Assembly: GCF_000312105.1 (NCBI RefSeq)
Contig: NZ_HE978636.1
Location: 335,290 to 399,289 of the forward strand
Source of the DNA: Aeromicrobium massiliense JC14
GTDB lineage: Bacteria; Actinomycetota; Actinomycetes; Propionibacteriales; Nocardioidaceae
Reading direction: 5' to 3'
Length of the DNA: 64,000 nucleotides
A model generated the notes under the pieces. It had not been told where the DNA came from, searched no databases, and saw only the letters and a list, made by a program, of their open reading frames with translations. The first letter of the stretch is position 1. Each line of letters starts with the position of its first letter. Shown here piece after piece: positions 43,567 through 52,596 of this stretch. The position numbers and the translations under genes were made by a program.

Positions 43567-44841
43567 CTAGAGCCCGAGCCTCTGGGGGAGGTAGAGGATC
43601 GCGTCGGGCCAGAAGATGATGCCGCCGCAGAGCAGCACCAGCGGGGCCAGGAACGGCAGCGACCCCTTGAAGACCTCGGTCATGGTGGCGCCCGTGATCG
43701 ACTGCAGGACGAAGATCACCGTCCCGACCGGCGGCGTGAGCAGCCCGATCATCTGGGACAGGATCATGAGGACGCCGAGCGCGATCGGGTCGACGTCGAA
43801 GGCCGCGCTGAGCGGGAGCAGGATCGGCACCGTCAGGGTCAGCACCGCGATCGCGTCCAGCGCCGTGCCGAGCACGAACGACAGAGCGAGCACGAGCAGC
43901 ATGAACACCGTGGCGTTCGACGTGAAGCCCAGCACCCACTCCGAGACCCGCTGCGGCACCTGCTCCAGGGCGAAGATGTAGCCCAGCAGGTTGGCCGAGG
44001 CGACGATCAGCATGATCGCGCCGCTGGTCAGGACGGTCTCGGAGATGACCTTCGGCAGGTCGCGGACGTGCAGCGAGCGCGTCGCGAAGCCCAGCAGGCC
44101 GATGTAGAGGGCGCCGACCGCGGCCGCCTCCGTCGGTGTGAAGTACCCGCCGAGGATACCGCCGAGGATGATGACCGGCGCGAACAGGGGCAGGATCACC
44201 CGGCGTCCGGTCTCACGGACGCGGACCCAGCTGAACTCGGTCTTCTGGACGTTCGGGTTGCGCCGCACGAGCAGGAAGACCACGACGCACAGGCCGATCG
44301 CCATGAGGATGGCCGGACCCACCGAGGCGGCGAACAGGGCGCCGGTCGAGACGCTGGCCAGGCCCGCGTAGATGACCGCCGGGATGCTCGGCGGCATGAC
44401 CGGCGCGATGAGCGAGGACGTGCCGGTCAGTCCGAGCGCGAACGGCTTGGTGTAGCCGGCGCGGAGCATGGCCGGGATCTGCACCTTGCCCAGCGCGGCG
44501 GCGTCCGCCACGGCCGAGCCGCTCATCCAGGAGAAGCCGACGCTCACGCCGACCGCGACGTAGCCGAGGCTGCCGCGGACGCGTCCGAGCAGGGCCAGCG
44601 CGAAGTCGAACAACCGGTCGGCGATGCCGGCGTGGTTGGCCAGCGCGCCCATGAGGATGAACAGCGGCACCGCGAGCAGCGGGAAGCTGGCCGTGCTCTG
44701 CGCCACGAGCCGCAGCGGCAGGCCGAGCGACTGGTCGTTGGTCAGCAGGTAGAGCAGGGACGGGCCGATGAAGGCGAAGGCGATCGGCACCCGGATGACG
44801 AGCAGGGCGGTGATCAGCAGGCAGACGACGAGGAGGCTCAT
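43567..44841 (-). CDS. dctM: TRAP transporter large permease DctM
   Basis: The 424-residue channel subunit with about 12 spans. Conserved stretches are QSTASFPLLAVPLFILMGALANHAGIADRLFDFA, FSWMSGSAVADAAALGKVQIPAM and TSSLIAPVMPPSIPAVIYAGLA, all in outline, and the mirrored second half LLTPPVGTVIFVLQSI. The ATG overlaps the dctQ stop (ATGA). Confidence 0.95.
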   Translation of the reverse strand: MSLLVVCLLITALLVIRVPIAFAFIGPSLLYLLTNDQSLGLPLRLVAQSTASFPLLAVPLFILMGALANHAGIADRLFDFALALLGRVRGSLGYVAVGVSVGFSWMSGSAVADAAALGKVQIPAMLRAGYTKPFALGLTGTSSLIAPVMPPSIPAVIYAGLASVSTGALFAASVGPAILMAIGLCVVVFLLVRRNPNVQKTEFSWVRVRETGRRVILPLFAPVIILGGILGGYFTPTEAAAVGALYIGLLGFATRSLHVRDLPKVISETVLTSGAIMLIVASANLLGYIFALEQVPQRVSEWVLGFTSNATVFMLLVLALSFVLGTALDAIAVLTLTVPILLPLSAAFDVDPIALGVLMILSQMIGLLTPPVGTVIFVLQSITGATMTEVFKGSLPFLAPLVLLCGGIIFWPDAILYLPQRLGL

Positions 44842-45434
44842 TCGACCGCCACCCGGGTCGCAGCGGCGAAGGCGTCCTCGACGTTCCGCTCCGGCACGCC
44901 GAGCACGGCGAACCGCACGGCGGCGACGGCGGCGCGGATCGTCGTGCTGACGAAGCCGATCAGCGAGATCGCGTAGAACCACGACATCGGCATCCGCAGG
45001 GCGGGCGACGTGATGATGCCCTGGGTCTGGACGAGGTCCCAGCAGGCGGCGGTGAGGCCGACGCCGACCGCGCTGACGATGACCGCCGAGATCACGCGGA
45101 CGACGCGCACCAGCATCTTGTTCGGGATGGCGTCGACCATCTCGATCGAGACGTGGGCGTCGCGCGTCACGAGCACGCCGGCGACCACGAAGGTCAGCCA
45201 GACGAGCGAGAAGCGGGCGAGCTCACCGGTCCAGGCCCAGCCCTCGATGGGGAGGTAGCGCTGGCCGGCCTGCAGCAGGACGAGCACGAAGATGAGCAGC
45301 ACGAAGACGGCACCGAGCGTCATCTCGACGAACGTGGCCACCTTCGTGAGGGCGGCCACCCAGCGTGGTGGCTGCTCCAGGAAGCGGGCGACGGGTCCCG
45401 GCCGGTCGGCCGTCCCGGGTGTGGTCTGAGTCAC
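44838..45434 (-). CDS. dctQ: TRAP transporter small permease DctQ
   Basis: The 198-residue four-span small subunit, with VLLQAGQRYLPIEGWAWTGELARFSLVWLTFVVAGVLVTRDAHVSIEMV, in outline, as its family signature. A hydrophilic N-terminus of about 30 residues precedes the first span. It is the first gene of the operon and starts at a GTG 32 nt from the LacI operator. Confidence 0.93.
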   Translation of the reverse strand: MTQTTPGTADRPGPVARFLEQPPRWVAALTKVATFVEMTLGAVFVLLIFVLVLLQAGQRYLPIEGWAWTGELARFSLVWLTFVVAGVLVTRDAHVSIEMVDAIPNKMLVRVVRVISAVIVSAVGVGLTAACWDLVQTQGIITSPALRMPMSWFYAISLIGFVSTTIRAAVAAVRFAVLGVPERNVEDAFAAATRVAVE

Positions 45435-45465
45435 AGGACGAGACCGTAGTCACTATTTCCGCAAC

Positions 45466-45483
45466 CTGGCAATCGGTTGCCAA
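45466..45483. promoter_or_regulatory. LacI-family operator between dctQ and the lacI-type gene
   Basis: CTGGCAATCGGTTGCCAA, an 18-bp palindrome with the central CG typical of LacI-family sites (one outer mismatch). Extra half-sites GCAACC (45461) and GTTGCC (45485) flank it. It lies between divergent genes 32-79 nt apart and can control both. Confidence 0.75.
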
Positions 45484-45512
45484 AGTTGCCAGAACTGTGG
45501 CTTGATGAGCCC

Positions 45513-46523
45513 GTGCAGCAGCCGACCATCTACGACGTCGCCCGTGTGGCCGGCGTCGCCCCCTCCACCGTGTCGCGGACGTTCGGGCGTCCGGACCGCG
45601 TCGGAGCGGCCACCCGCGAGCGCGTCCAGGCGGCGGCGGACGAGCTGGGGTACGTGCCCAACCCGCACGCCCGCGCCCTGCAGACGGGGCGGCACAAGAC
45701 CATCGCGATGGTCATCTCCGACATCGCGAACCCGCACTTCTTCGAGCTCATCCGCGGCGCGGAGCAGCGCGCGAAGGCGGCCGAGAACACGCTCGTCATC
45801 GTCAACGCCGAGGAGTCGCCGACCATCGAGCGCGACCAGGTGCGGGGGCTGAGCCGGTCGGTCGACGGGTTCATCCTGGCCGCGAGCCGCCTGCCCGACC
45901 AGGAGCTGCGCGACCTGTCCGCCCAGCAGCACGTCGTGCTGGTCGACCGCGAGCTCGGGCCGATCCCGAGCGTGGCGATGGACACCGCCGCCGGCTGCCG
46001 GCAGATCCTGGAGCACCTGGCGTCGCTGGGCCACGAGGAGTTCACCTACTGCGCCGGCCCGCCCGGCTCGTGGATGGGCGCCGCGCGATGGGCCGCGCTG
46101 CGCACCGGCGCCGAGGAGCACGGACTGCGCGCCCGGCGGGTCGGGCCCTACACGCCGACCGTCGCGAACGGCGGCGCCGCCGCGGACGGGGCACTGCGCT
46201 CGGGCACGACCGCGCTCGTGGCGCACAACGACCTGCTGGCCATCGGCATCATGCGCCGCCTGGCCGACCGCGGCGTCCGCGTGCCCGAGGACATCAGCGT
46301 CATCGGCTTCGACGACATCTTCGCCGCCGAGCTCGTCCAGCCCCCGCTGACCACGCTCGGCGGCCCGGACGCCCACGCCGGACGTCTCGCCGTCGAGATG
46401 CTGCTCGAGCTGCTCAAGGCCCCGCCCGGCACGGCCCTGCGGGACGGCGCCGACTCGCCGCACCACCAGCGCCTGCCCACCAACCTCGTCCTGCGCGACT
46501 CCTCCGGCGCAGCGAAGGGCTAG
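45513..46523 (+). CDS. LacI-family transcriptional regulator of the TRAP operon
   Basis: A 336-residue repressor. The N-terminal helix-turn-helix is TIYDVARVAGVAPSTVSRTF, followed by the hinge LGYVPNPHARALQTGRHKTIA. The periplasmic-binding-type effector domain contains VISDIANPHFFELIRGAE and DDIFAAELVQPPLTTL. The GTG at 45513 gives the standard N-terminus; the upstream CTG/TTG region overlaps the operator. It should repress dctQMP and itself and respond to a small carboxylate or sugar-acid ligand (inference). Confidence 0.9.
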   Translation: MQQPTIYDVARVAGVAPSTVSRTFGRPDRVGAATRERVQAAADELGYVPNPHARALQTGRHKTIAMVISDIANPHFFELIRGAEQRAKAAENTLVIVNAEESPTIERDQVRGLSRSVDGFILAASRLPDQELRDLSAQQHVVLVDRELGPIPSVAMDTAAGCRQILEHLASLGHEEFTYCAGPPGSWMGAARWAALRTGAEEHGLRARRVGPYTPTVANGGAAADGALRSGTTALVAHNDLLAIGIMRRLADRGVRVPEDISVIGFDDIFAAELVQPPLTTLGGPDAHAGRLAVEMLLELLKAPPGTALRDGADSPHHQRLPTNLVLRDSSGAAKG

Positions 46524-46569
46524 CGGACGACGGGGTGTGGCACGAGTCGCCGATGCCGAGGCCGCAGGG

Positions 46570-47373
46570 TCACGCGGGGCCGGCGTCGGCGTGCAGGCGG
46601 ACGAACGCCAGCGCCTCGAGCAGGTCGGTCTCGCGGTTGGCGTCGCTGCCGGCCTTGCGCGTGGTGACCTCCACGACGAGGTCGCCGTCGAAGCCCGCCG
46701 CGACGACCTGCGCCAGGAAGTCCGCGCACGGCTGGCTGCCGCGTCCTGGCACGAGGTGCTCGTCCTTCGCTCCCGTGCCGCTGCCGTCGGCGACGTGGAC
46801 GTGCCGCAGGCGCGGGCCGAGGTCCTTGGCCATCGCCAGCGGGTCGCTGTGCGAGGTGGCGGTGTGGGACAGGTCGATGGTGACGTGCGCGTAGTCCTGC
46901 TCGCGCGGGTCCCAGCCCGGGACATAGGCCTGCAGCTCGCGCTTGCCGGTGCGCCAGGGGTACATGTTCTCGACCGCGAAGTCGATGCCCGTGCGCTGCT
47001 CGAGCTCGGCGATGCCCTCGACGAACCGGCGTCCGTAGTCGCGCTGCCAGCGGAACGGCGGGTGCACGACGACGACGTCGGCGTCCAGCGCGTGCGCCAT
47101 CTCGGCGCTGCGCTCGAGCTTGGCCCACGGGTCGGTGCCCCAGACCCGCTGGGTGATGAGCAGGCACGGCGCGTGCACCGACGTCACCGGCACGCCGTGG
47201 TAGTCGCGCAGCCCGCGCACCGCGTTGAGGTCGGCGCTGACGTCGTCGATGCCGACCATGACCTCGACGCCGTCGTAGCCCAGCCGGTCGGCGAGCTCGA
47301 AGGCGTTCGCCGTCGTGCCCGGGTAGACCGAGGACGTCGACAGCGTGACCCGTGGGGCGGACGGTGCGGTCAC
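46570..47373 (-). CDS. Sugar phosphate isomerase/epimerase-like TIM-barrel protein
   Basis: A 267-residue xylose-isomerase-like TIM barrel. [32 protein letters not shown] opens the barrel, in outline. Metal-site candidates are in [33 protein letters not shown] and [10 protein letters not shown]. The substrate is unknown. It matches M. tuberculosis Rv0498 by position next to ppx, and marks the return of core gene order after the catabolic block. Its GTG overlaps the ppx stop (GTGA). Confidence 0.83.
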   Translation of the reverse strand: MTAPSAPRVTLSTSSVYPGTTANAFELADRLGYDGVEVMVGIDDVSADLNAVRGLRDYHGVPVTSVHAPCLLITQRVWGTDPWAKLERSAEMAHALDADVVVVHPPFRWQRDYGRRFVEGIAELEQRTGIDFAVENMYPWRTGKRELQAYVPGWDPREQDYAHVTIDLSHTATSHSDPLAMAKDLGPRLRHVHVADGSGTGAKDEHLVPGRGSQPCADFLAQVVAAGFDGDLVVEVTTRKAGSDANRETDLLEALAFVRLHADAGPA

Positions 47374-48290
47374 AGGTGGTCCAGGTGCTCGAGGATGACG
47401 CCCTCGCGCAGCGCCCAGGGGCAGATCTCGAGAGTCTCGAGCTCGTAGATGTCCATGACCGCGTCGGCGACGACGGCGCCGGCGAGCATCTGGTGCGCCC
47501 GGTCGGCCGAGACGCCGGGCATCGTGGCCACCTCGGCGGTCGACATGGTGGCCAGCTCGCCCACCAGCGGGACGAGCCGCGAGCGCTCGAGCGCCCGGCG
47601 GGCGTACATGCCCTCCGACGACGGTGCGGCGCCGCACATGCGGGCCAGCGACCGGAAGGTCTTGGACGTGGCGACCGCACGGTCGAAGCGTCCGCCGCGC
47701 AGCACCTCGCCGGCGCCGTCGGCGATGGTGGCCCGGACGTGGCGGCGCAGCTCGCGCAGGTCGCCGCCGGACTCGATCCAGCCGCGGGTGAGCCGACCCG
47801 CGCCCAGCGGCTGGGACTGCGCCACGTCCGGCGTCTGCTCGGTGCCGGCCGCGACCTCGAGCGAGCCGCCGCCGATGTCGAACACGCCCAGGCGTCCGGC
47901 CGACCAGCCGAACCAGCGGCGGACGGCCAGGAAGGTCAGCCGCGCCTCGTCCTCGCCGGACAGGATCTCCAGGTCGACGCCAGCCTCGTCCCGCACGCGC
48001 GTGAGCACCTCGTCGGCGTTCACGGCGTCGCGCACCGCCGACGTGGCGAACGGCAGCAGGGTCTTGCAGCCCTTCTGCTCGGCCAGCTCGCGGGCGGCGG
48101 CGACGTACTTCACCAGCCGCTCGACCCCCGCGCCGGTGACGGCGTTGTCGAGGTCGAGGTGCTCGGCGAGACGCAGCGGCTCCTTGTAGGAGTGAGCCGG
48201 CACCGGGGGCCCGCCGCGGTGGGCGTCCACCACGAGCAGGTGCCCGGTGTTCGACCCGATGTCGAGGACGCCCATGCGCATGAGGTCCAT
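47370..48290 (-). CDS. Ppx/GppA-family exopolyphosphatase
   Basis: A 306-residue phosphatase of the ASKHA fold acting on polyphosphate and/or guanosine pentaphosphate. The phosphate-1 loop is [19 protein letters not shown], the catalytic glutamate is in [16 protein letters not shown], and the phosphate-2 loop is [14 protein letters not shown]. Length and lack of an HD domain fit the short actinobacterial Ppx1 type (Rv0496). ATG 48290 and 48281 are both possible starts; the first follows GGTGGA. Confidence 0.87.
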   Translation of the reverse strand: MDLMRMGVLDIGSNTGHLLVVDAHRGGPPVPAHSYKEPLRLAEHLDLDNAVTGAGVERLVKYVAAARELAEQKGCKTLLPFATSAVRDAVNADEVLTRVRDEAGVDLEILSGEDEARLTFLAVRRWFGWSAGRLGVFDIGGGSLEVAAGTEQTPDVAQSQPLGAGRLTRGWIESGGDLRELRRHVRATIADGAGEVLRGGRFDRAVATSKTFRSLARMCGAAPSSEGMYARRALERSRLVPLVGELATMSTAEVATMPGVSADRAHQMLAGAVVADAVMDIYELETLEICPWALREGVILEHLDHL

Positions 48291-48328
48291 TGTTCCACCG
48301 CCGTCCAGTCCGGCGCCCTCGAAGCCGG

Positions 48329-48508
48329 TCAGCAGCAGCGTCCCTGCGGGTTGTCGTCCTGCCAGCGGTGGTAGTCGCGCCAGAACTCGCGACGGCTCAT
48401 CGGCTCGCCGCAGCCGTGCGCGCGGTGGTGCTCGAGGTAGTGCTCGTACCGGTCGGCACCGAGCACCCCTCGCATGAACGCGCCCACCGCGCGCACGCGC
48501 TCAACCAC
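48329..48508 (-). CDS. YbdD/YjiX-family small protein paired with CstA
   Basis: A 59-residue protein with the family pattern [30 protein letters not shown], in outline, and a CC end. In E. coli such proteins (YbdD, YjiX) are encoded after the CstA-type transporters and are thought to assist pyruvate/peptide uptake. The GTG at 48508 overlaps the last 8 nt of cstA. Confidence 0.85.
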   Translation of the reverse strand: MVERVRAVGAFMRGVLGADRYEHYLEHHRAHGCGEPMSRREFWRDYHRWQDDNPQGRCC

Positions 48509-50732
48509 GTCCGGCCACCTCCCGCGAGCGATGCTCGGCCCACTGCTTCTCGAGCTCGCGCTCGGGCGCGGTGGCGACGAGACCGGCCGGGGCGTAGAGC
48601 TGCGACTCGACCCGCGGGTCCTCGGTCGAGGGCCCACCGCCGGCGCGGACGGCCTGGACGGTGCGGAGCACCGACGTCGCGATGACGATGATCGCCAGCA
48701 CCACGAACAGCACCGACAGGCCGCCCTGGACGTACGTGTTGCGGATGACCGCGTCGATCGCCTCGGGCGAGTCGGCGTTGCCGAAGCTCGTCTCGCCGGC
48801 GTCGCGCGCCTCGCGGAACGCCTTGTTCTGCGCGAAGTACCCGATCGCCGGGACGTCGGAGAAGATCTTCAGGAACGAGCCGTAGACCGTCACGACGGTG
48901 ACGAAGGCGAGCGGCACGATGATGATCCACAGCGCCTTGACCGCCCCGCGCTTGGCCGCGATCGTCAGGCAGATCGCCAGCGCGATGGCCGCGAGCAGCT
49001 GGTTGGCGATGCCGAACAACGGGAACAACGTGTTGATGCCGCCCAAGGGGTCGGTGACGCCCATGATGAGGATCGCCCCCCACGCGGCGACCATGACCGC
49101 CGTCGTCGCCCAGGCCCCCACCCGCCACGACGGGTCGCGGAAGCGCGGCCACACGTTGCCGAGCGAGTCCGACAGCATGAAGCGCGCGACGCGCGTGCCG
49201 GCGTCGACGGCGGTGAGGATGAACAGCGCCTCGAACATGATCGCGAAGTGGTACCAGAAGCTCATCAGGGCCGAGCCGCCGATCAGCTGGTGCAGCAGCG
49301 TCGCCAGGCCCACGGCGAGCGTCGGGGCGCCGCCGGTACGCGACACGATCGTCTCCTCGCCGACGTCGTTGGCCACGCCCTGCAGCGTGTCGGGGCTGAC
49401 GTTCACCCCGGTGAGGCCGAGGCTGTTGACGAACTGCGCGGCTCCGTCGACCGTCCCGCCCGTGGCCGAGGGGGCGGCGTTCATCGCGTAGTAGATGCCC
49501 TGGTCGATGGTGATCGCGGCGACCAGCGCCATGATCGCCACGAACGACTCCATGAGCATGCCGCCGTAGCCGATGAAGCGCGTCTGCCGCTCCTTCTCGA
49601 GCAGCTTCGGGGTGGTGCCGGACGCGATGAGGGCGTGGAAGCCGGACAACGCGCCGCACGCGATCGTCACGAACAGGAACGGGAACAGCTCACCGGGGAA
49701 GACCGGGCCGTCGCCGGTGCGGGCGAACTCGCTGACCGCGGGCGCCTCGACCGTGGGCCGGACGACGACGATCGCGATCGCCAGCAGCACGACGACGCCG
49801 ATCTTCATGAACGTCGACAGGTAGTCGCGCGGGGCCAGCAGCAGCCACACCGGCAGGACGGCGGCGACGAAGCCGTAGACGATGACCGCCCAGGCGATGG
49901 TCGTGCGGTCGAGCGTGAAGACGTCCGCGAGGTCGGGCTGGTCCGAGACCCACCCGCCGGCGACGATCGCGGCCATCAGCAGCGCGAAGCCGATGATCGA
50001 GACCTCCATGACCGCGCCGGGGCGGATGAAGCGCAGGTACACGCCCATGAACAGCGCGATCGGGATGGTCATCGAGACCGAGAAGACGCCCCACGGGGAC
50101 TCGCCCAGGGCGTTGACGACGACGAGGGCCAGGATCGCGGTGATGATCACCATGATCGTCAGGGTCGCGATGATCGCCGCGATGCCGCCGACGCGGCCGA
50201 GGTCCTCGCGGGCCATCTGGCCCAGCGAGCGTCCGCCGCGGCGCATCGAGAAGAACAGCACCAGGTAGTCCTGCACGGCGCCGGCGAAGATGACGCCGAC
50301 GATGATCCAGATCGTGCCGGGCAGGTAGCCCATCTGCGCCGCGAGCACGGGGCCGACGAGCGGGCCGGCGCCGGCGATGGCGGCGAAGTGGTGGCCGTAG
50401 AGCACGCGCCGGTCGGTGGCGACGTAGTCGCGTCCGTTCGCCTTGTACTCGGCGGGCGTGGCCCGGGTGTCGTCCGGACGCACGAGGCGCGCCTCGACGA
50501 AGCGCGAGTAGAAGCGGTACGCGATGAGGTAGGAGCACACCGCGGCGAACACGAACCAGATCGCGTTCACGCTCTCGCCACGGACGATCGCCAGCATCAC
50601 CCAGCCCAGCGCGCCGAGCAGGGCGATCGCGCCCCAGACGGCGATCTTGACCGGCGTCCAGCGACCCTCGTGCTCGTCGAGGAGCTCCGGATCGACCGCC
50701 ACCGGCGGCCTGCTCTCGTCGATCGTTGACAT
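48501..50732 (-). CDS. cstA: Carbon starvation protein CstA (pyruvate/peptide transporter)
   Basis: A 743-residue membrane protein with about 16-18 spans. Family signatures are DTRATPAEYKANGRDYVATDRRVLYGHHFAAIAGAGPLVGPVLAAQMGYLPG, in outline, and FIGYGGMLMESFVAIMALVAAITIDQG. E. coli CstA/BtsT import peptides or pyruvate during carbon limitation. The ATG at 50732 is 238 nt from the divergent STAS gene. ybdD follows with an overlap. Confidence 0.95.
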   Translation of the reverse strand: MSTIDESRPPVAVDPELLDEHEGRWTPVKIAVWGAIALLGALGWVMLAIVRGESVNAIWFVFAAVCSYLIAYRFYSRFVEARLVRPDDTRATPAEYKANGRDYVATDRRVLYGHHFAAIAGAGPLVGPVLAAQMGYLPGTIWIIVGVIFAGAVQDYLVLFFSMRRGGRSLGQMAREDLGRVGGIAAIIATLTIMVIITAILALVVVNALGESPWGVFSVSMTIPIALFMGVYLRFIRPGAVMEVSIIGFALLMAAIVAGGWVSDQPDLADVFTLDRTTIAWAVIVYGFVAAVLPVWLLLAPRDYLSTFMKIGVVVLLAIAIVVVRPTVEAPAVSEFARTGDGPVFPGELFPFLFVTIACGALSGFHALIASGTTPKLLEKERQTRFIGYGGMLMESFVAIMALVAAITIDQGIYYAMNAAPSATGGTVDGAAQFVNSLGLTGVNVSPDTLQGVANDVGEETIVSRTGGAPTLAVGLATLLHQLIGGSALMSFWYHFAIMFEALFILTAVDAGTRVARFMLSDSLGNVWPRFRDPSWRVGAWATTAVMVAAWGAILIMGVTDPLGGINTLFPLFGIANQLLAAIALAICLTIAAKRGAVKALWIIIVPLAFVTVVTVYGSFLKIFSDVPAIGYFAQNKAFREARDAGETSFGNADSPEAIDAVIRNTYVQGGLSVLFVVLAIIVIATSVLRTVQAVRAGGGPSTEDPRVESQLYAPAGLVATAPERELEKQWAEHRSREVAGRG

Positions 50733-50970
50733 GGTTTCGACACCCCCGAGTTGCCTGCGACGGCCGCGTCGACCGCCGTCCTGCCAGCATCCTCCGGGAC
50801 GGGGTCAGGCGCCCGGCGGCCGGGGTGCTCGGCCGGGTCTTGCGTATCGGACCGCGAGCGAGGATCGTGGAGGGACATCACGGCATCGCACCCGCTGGAG
50901 CCCGCTTCCTCGACGCTCTCGGCGTCGTCCTCTCCCCAGCCGGCGTCCCCGGTGCCGACGGAGGTGTTCC
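50733..50970. other. Divergent intergenic region between cstA and the STAS gene
   Basis: 238 bp without a supported gene. It should hold the promoters of both flanking genes. GGAGGTGTTCC at its right end is the STAS ribosome binding site. I see no strong repeat or consensus promoter. Confidence 0.5.
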
Positions 50971-51315
50971 ATGGCCCTCGCCATCGCGCTCGACCGCACG
51001 CCCCAGTCCTCGACCGTCGCCGTCGCCGGCGACCTCGACATCGCCTCGTCCGACCCGCTCGCCGCCTTCCTGACCGCGGAGGTCGGCCAGTCCGGACGCG
51101 ACATGGTCATCGACCTGCGCCAGCTCCACTTCCTCGACGCGGCCGGCCTGCGCGTCTTCGTCGCCACGTCCCAGCTGCTCGCCTCGGGCGGTCGCGTGCT
51201 GTCGATCGTCGGCTCCGAGCCGCGTGTCCTGCGGGTCTTCCTGCTCACCGGCCTGCAGCAGGCGCTGAACGTGCACGTCCCGTCCGGCGGCGAGCCGGAG
51301 CCGGTGCCCGCCTGA
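50971..51315 (+). CDS. STAS-domain protein (anti-anti-sigma factor family)
   Basis: A 114-residue SpoIIAA/RsbV-like STAS protein. The phosphoacceptor region is MVIDLRQLHFLDAAGLRVFVATSQLL; the position normally serine is alanine (LDAAG instead of LDSSG/LDSTG). Control by phosphorylation may therefore be lost or differ. VAVAGDLDIASSDPL is the conserved start. No kinase or sigma partner lies nearby. GGAGG is well placed before the ATG. Confidence 0.8.
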   Translation: MALAIALDRTPQSSTVAVAGDLDIASSDPLAAFLTAEVGQSGRDMVIDLRQLHFLDAAGLRVFVATSQLLASGGRVLSIVGSEPRVLRVFLLTGLQQALNVHVPSGGEPEPVPA

Positions 51316-51353
51316 CCCCGCCGCCCGCGCAGCGCGGCTCGCTGCGGCGCGCC

Positions 51354-51359
51354 TAGGCT
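51354..51359 (+). promoter_or_regulatory. Leaderless -10 element of the cysteine-rich protein gene
   Basis: TAGGCT lies 6 nt before the ATG at 51366; no Shine-Dalgarno sequence is seen. Confidence 0.5.
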
Positions 51360-51365
51360 CGCCCC

Positions 51366-52097
51366 ATGCCCGAGATCGACCTGGTGGTCCCCCGCGCCTG
51401 GGTCGACTTCGTGAACCCCGACGACGCCGACGAGGTCTTCCACTGCGACCTGACCTGGCTGACGTCCCGCTGGACCTGCATCTTCGGCGGCGGCTGCCAC
51501 GGCATCTACCGCTCGTCCCCCTCGACCGGATGCTGCACGCTCGGGGCGCACTTCTCCGGCGACGAGGACCACGATCGTGTCGCCGGGCACGTCGCCCGGC
51601 TCACCGACGACCTGTGGCAGCGGCGTCCGTTCTTCGAGGGCGGCTGGACCGAGCTGGACGACGAGGGTGACCTCAAGACCCGGGTCGCGGACGGCGCCTG
51701 CGTCTTCCACAACGACGCCGACTTCCCGGGTGGCTACGGCTGCGCGCTGCACCACCTGGCGGTCGCCGAGGGACGCTCGTTCGTCGAGACCAAGCCGGAC
51801 GTGTGCTGGCAGCTGCCGCTGCGCCGCCAGTTCCGCGAGGTCGACCGCGGCGACGGGTCGACGTACACCGAGACGTCCATCGGCGAGTACACCCGCGCCG
51901 GCTGGGGCCCGGGCGGCGCCGACCTGGACTGGTACTGCTCGTCCAACACCGAGGCGCACGTCTCGCCGGTGCCGGTCTACCTGGCCAGCCGCGACGAGCT
52001 CGTGGCGATGATGGGCGAGGCGGGCTACGCCGAGCTGGTCCGGCACTGCGACGCCTTCGTCGAGGCCGGCCGCCCCCAGCCCCACCCCGCCGACTGA
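51366..52097 (+). CDS. Cysteine-rich protein of unknown function
   Basis: A 243-residue soluble protein that I cannot assign to a function. Cysteines are clustered: CDLTWLTSRWTCIFGGGCHGIY, in outline, then STGCCTLGAHFS, then GACVFHND and GYGCALHHLAVAEG, later DVCWQLPL and DWYCSSN. The spacing suggests a metal or Fe-S site formed by CX8-9C, CX4C, CC and CXLH elements (inference). No signal peptide or membrane span is visible. The gene stands alone with a leaderless promoter and is followed by a hairpin repeat. Confidence 0.7.
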   Translation: MPEIDLVVPRAWVDFVNPDDADEVFHCDLTWLTSRWTCIFGGGCHGIYRSSPSTGCCTLGAHFSGDEDHDRVAGHVARLTDDLWQRRPFFEGGWTELDDEGDLKTRVADGACVFHNDADFPGGYGCALHHLAVAEGRSFVETKPDVCWQLPLRRQFREVDRGDGSTYTETSIGEYTRAGWGPGGADLDWYCSSNTEAHVSPVPVYLASRDELVAMMGEAGYAELVRHCDAFVEAGRPQPHPAD

Positions 52098-52125
52098 GGG
52101 TCGCCCTCGCGGCGGCGTGCGTCCG

Positions 52126-52188
52126 CGCTGAGTGTGGCGTTTCAGGGGTGATCCCGGCCGATCGGGCCCCGAGACGTCACACTCAGCG
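52126..52188. repeat. 63-bp hairpin repeat, copy 1
   Basis: Inverted arms of about 22 bp (CGCTGAGTGTGGCG... with ...CGTCACACTCAGCG) around a GATCCCGGCCGATC loop region. Copy 2 at 52903-52965 has the same length and orientation and is identical at 58 of 63 bases. Its terminal TGA provides the stop codon of the gene at 52183-52596. Confidence 0.8.
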
Positions 52189-52596
52189 GGAACCGGGGCC
52201 CTCCGGCAGGACGTCCCAGTCGAAGCCGTCGAACCAGGGGGCCAGAATGGCGGCCTCGTCCGCCGGCACCGGACGGACCTCGAGGACCAGGCCCGGCTCG
52301 AGCATCGAGTCGAACTGTCCCGTGCGGAGCGCGCGCTCCCACGACGAGTCGCTCACGAGCTCGGCCTCGTCGACCCAGCGGATGTGAGGCTCCCAGAACT
52401 CCTCGGGGACGCGAACACCCTCCGCATCTCGCTCGATGACCGCGACCGACAGCACCAGAGTCGTCTCGTCCCGACGTCGGAACCATCGACGGGAGCGGAC
52501 GGTGGCCCAGCGGTAGACGTACCGGATCGCTCCCACAGCACGTCCGTCCTGCATGAGCACGGCGTGCTTCACCCAGGGGCGACCGCTCGCGGTCAC
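52183..52596 (-). CDS. Hypothetical protein between the hairpin repeats
   Basis: A 137-residue soluble protein of unknown family. It contains VKHAVLMQDGRAVGAIRYVYRWATV, RWFRRRDETTLVLSVAVIERD and PEEFWEPHIRWVDEAELV, in outline, and an acidic C-terminus DGFDWDVLPEGPG. The GTG at 52596 overlaps the stop of the upstream membrane-protein gene (GTGA). The stop codon falls inside hairpin repeat copy 1, so the repeat inserted at, or reshaped, the gene end. Confidence 0.55.
   Translation of the reverse strand: MTASGRPWVKHAVLMQDGRAVGAIRYVYRWATVRSRRWFRRRDETTLVLSVAVIERDAEGVRVPEEFWEPHIRWVDEAELVSDSSWERALRTGQFDSMLEPGLVLEVRPVPADEAAILAPWFDGFDWDVLPEGPGSR

Noticed and set aside
52126..52188. Simple transcription terminator explanation for the 63-bp hairpin
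   Set aside because: The loop and arm sequences are kept between two distant copies in the same orientation, more than a terminator needs, so it is listed as a repeat.
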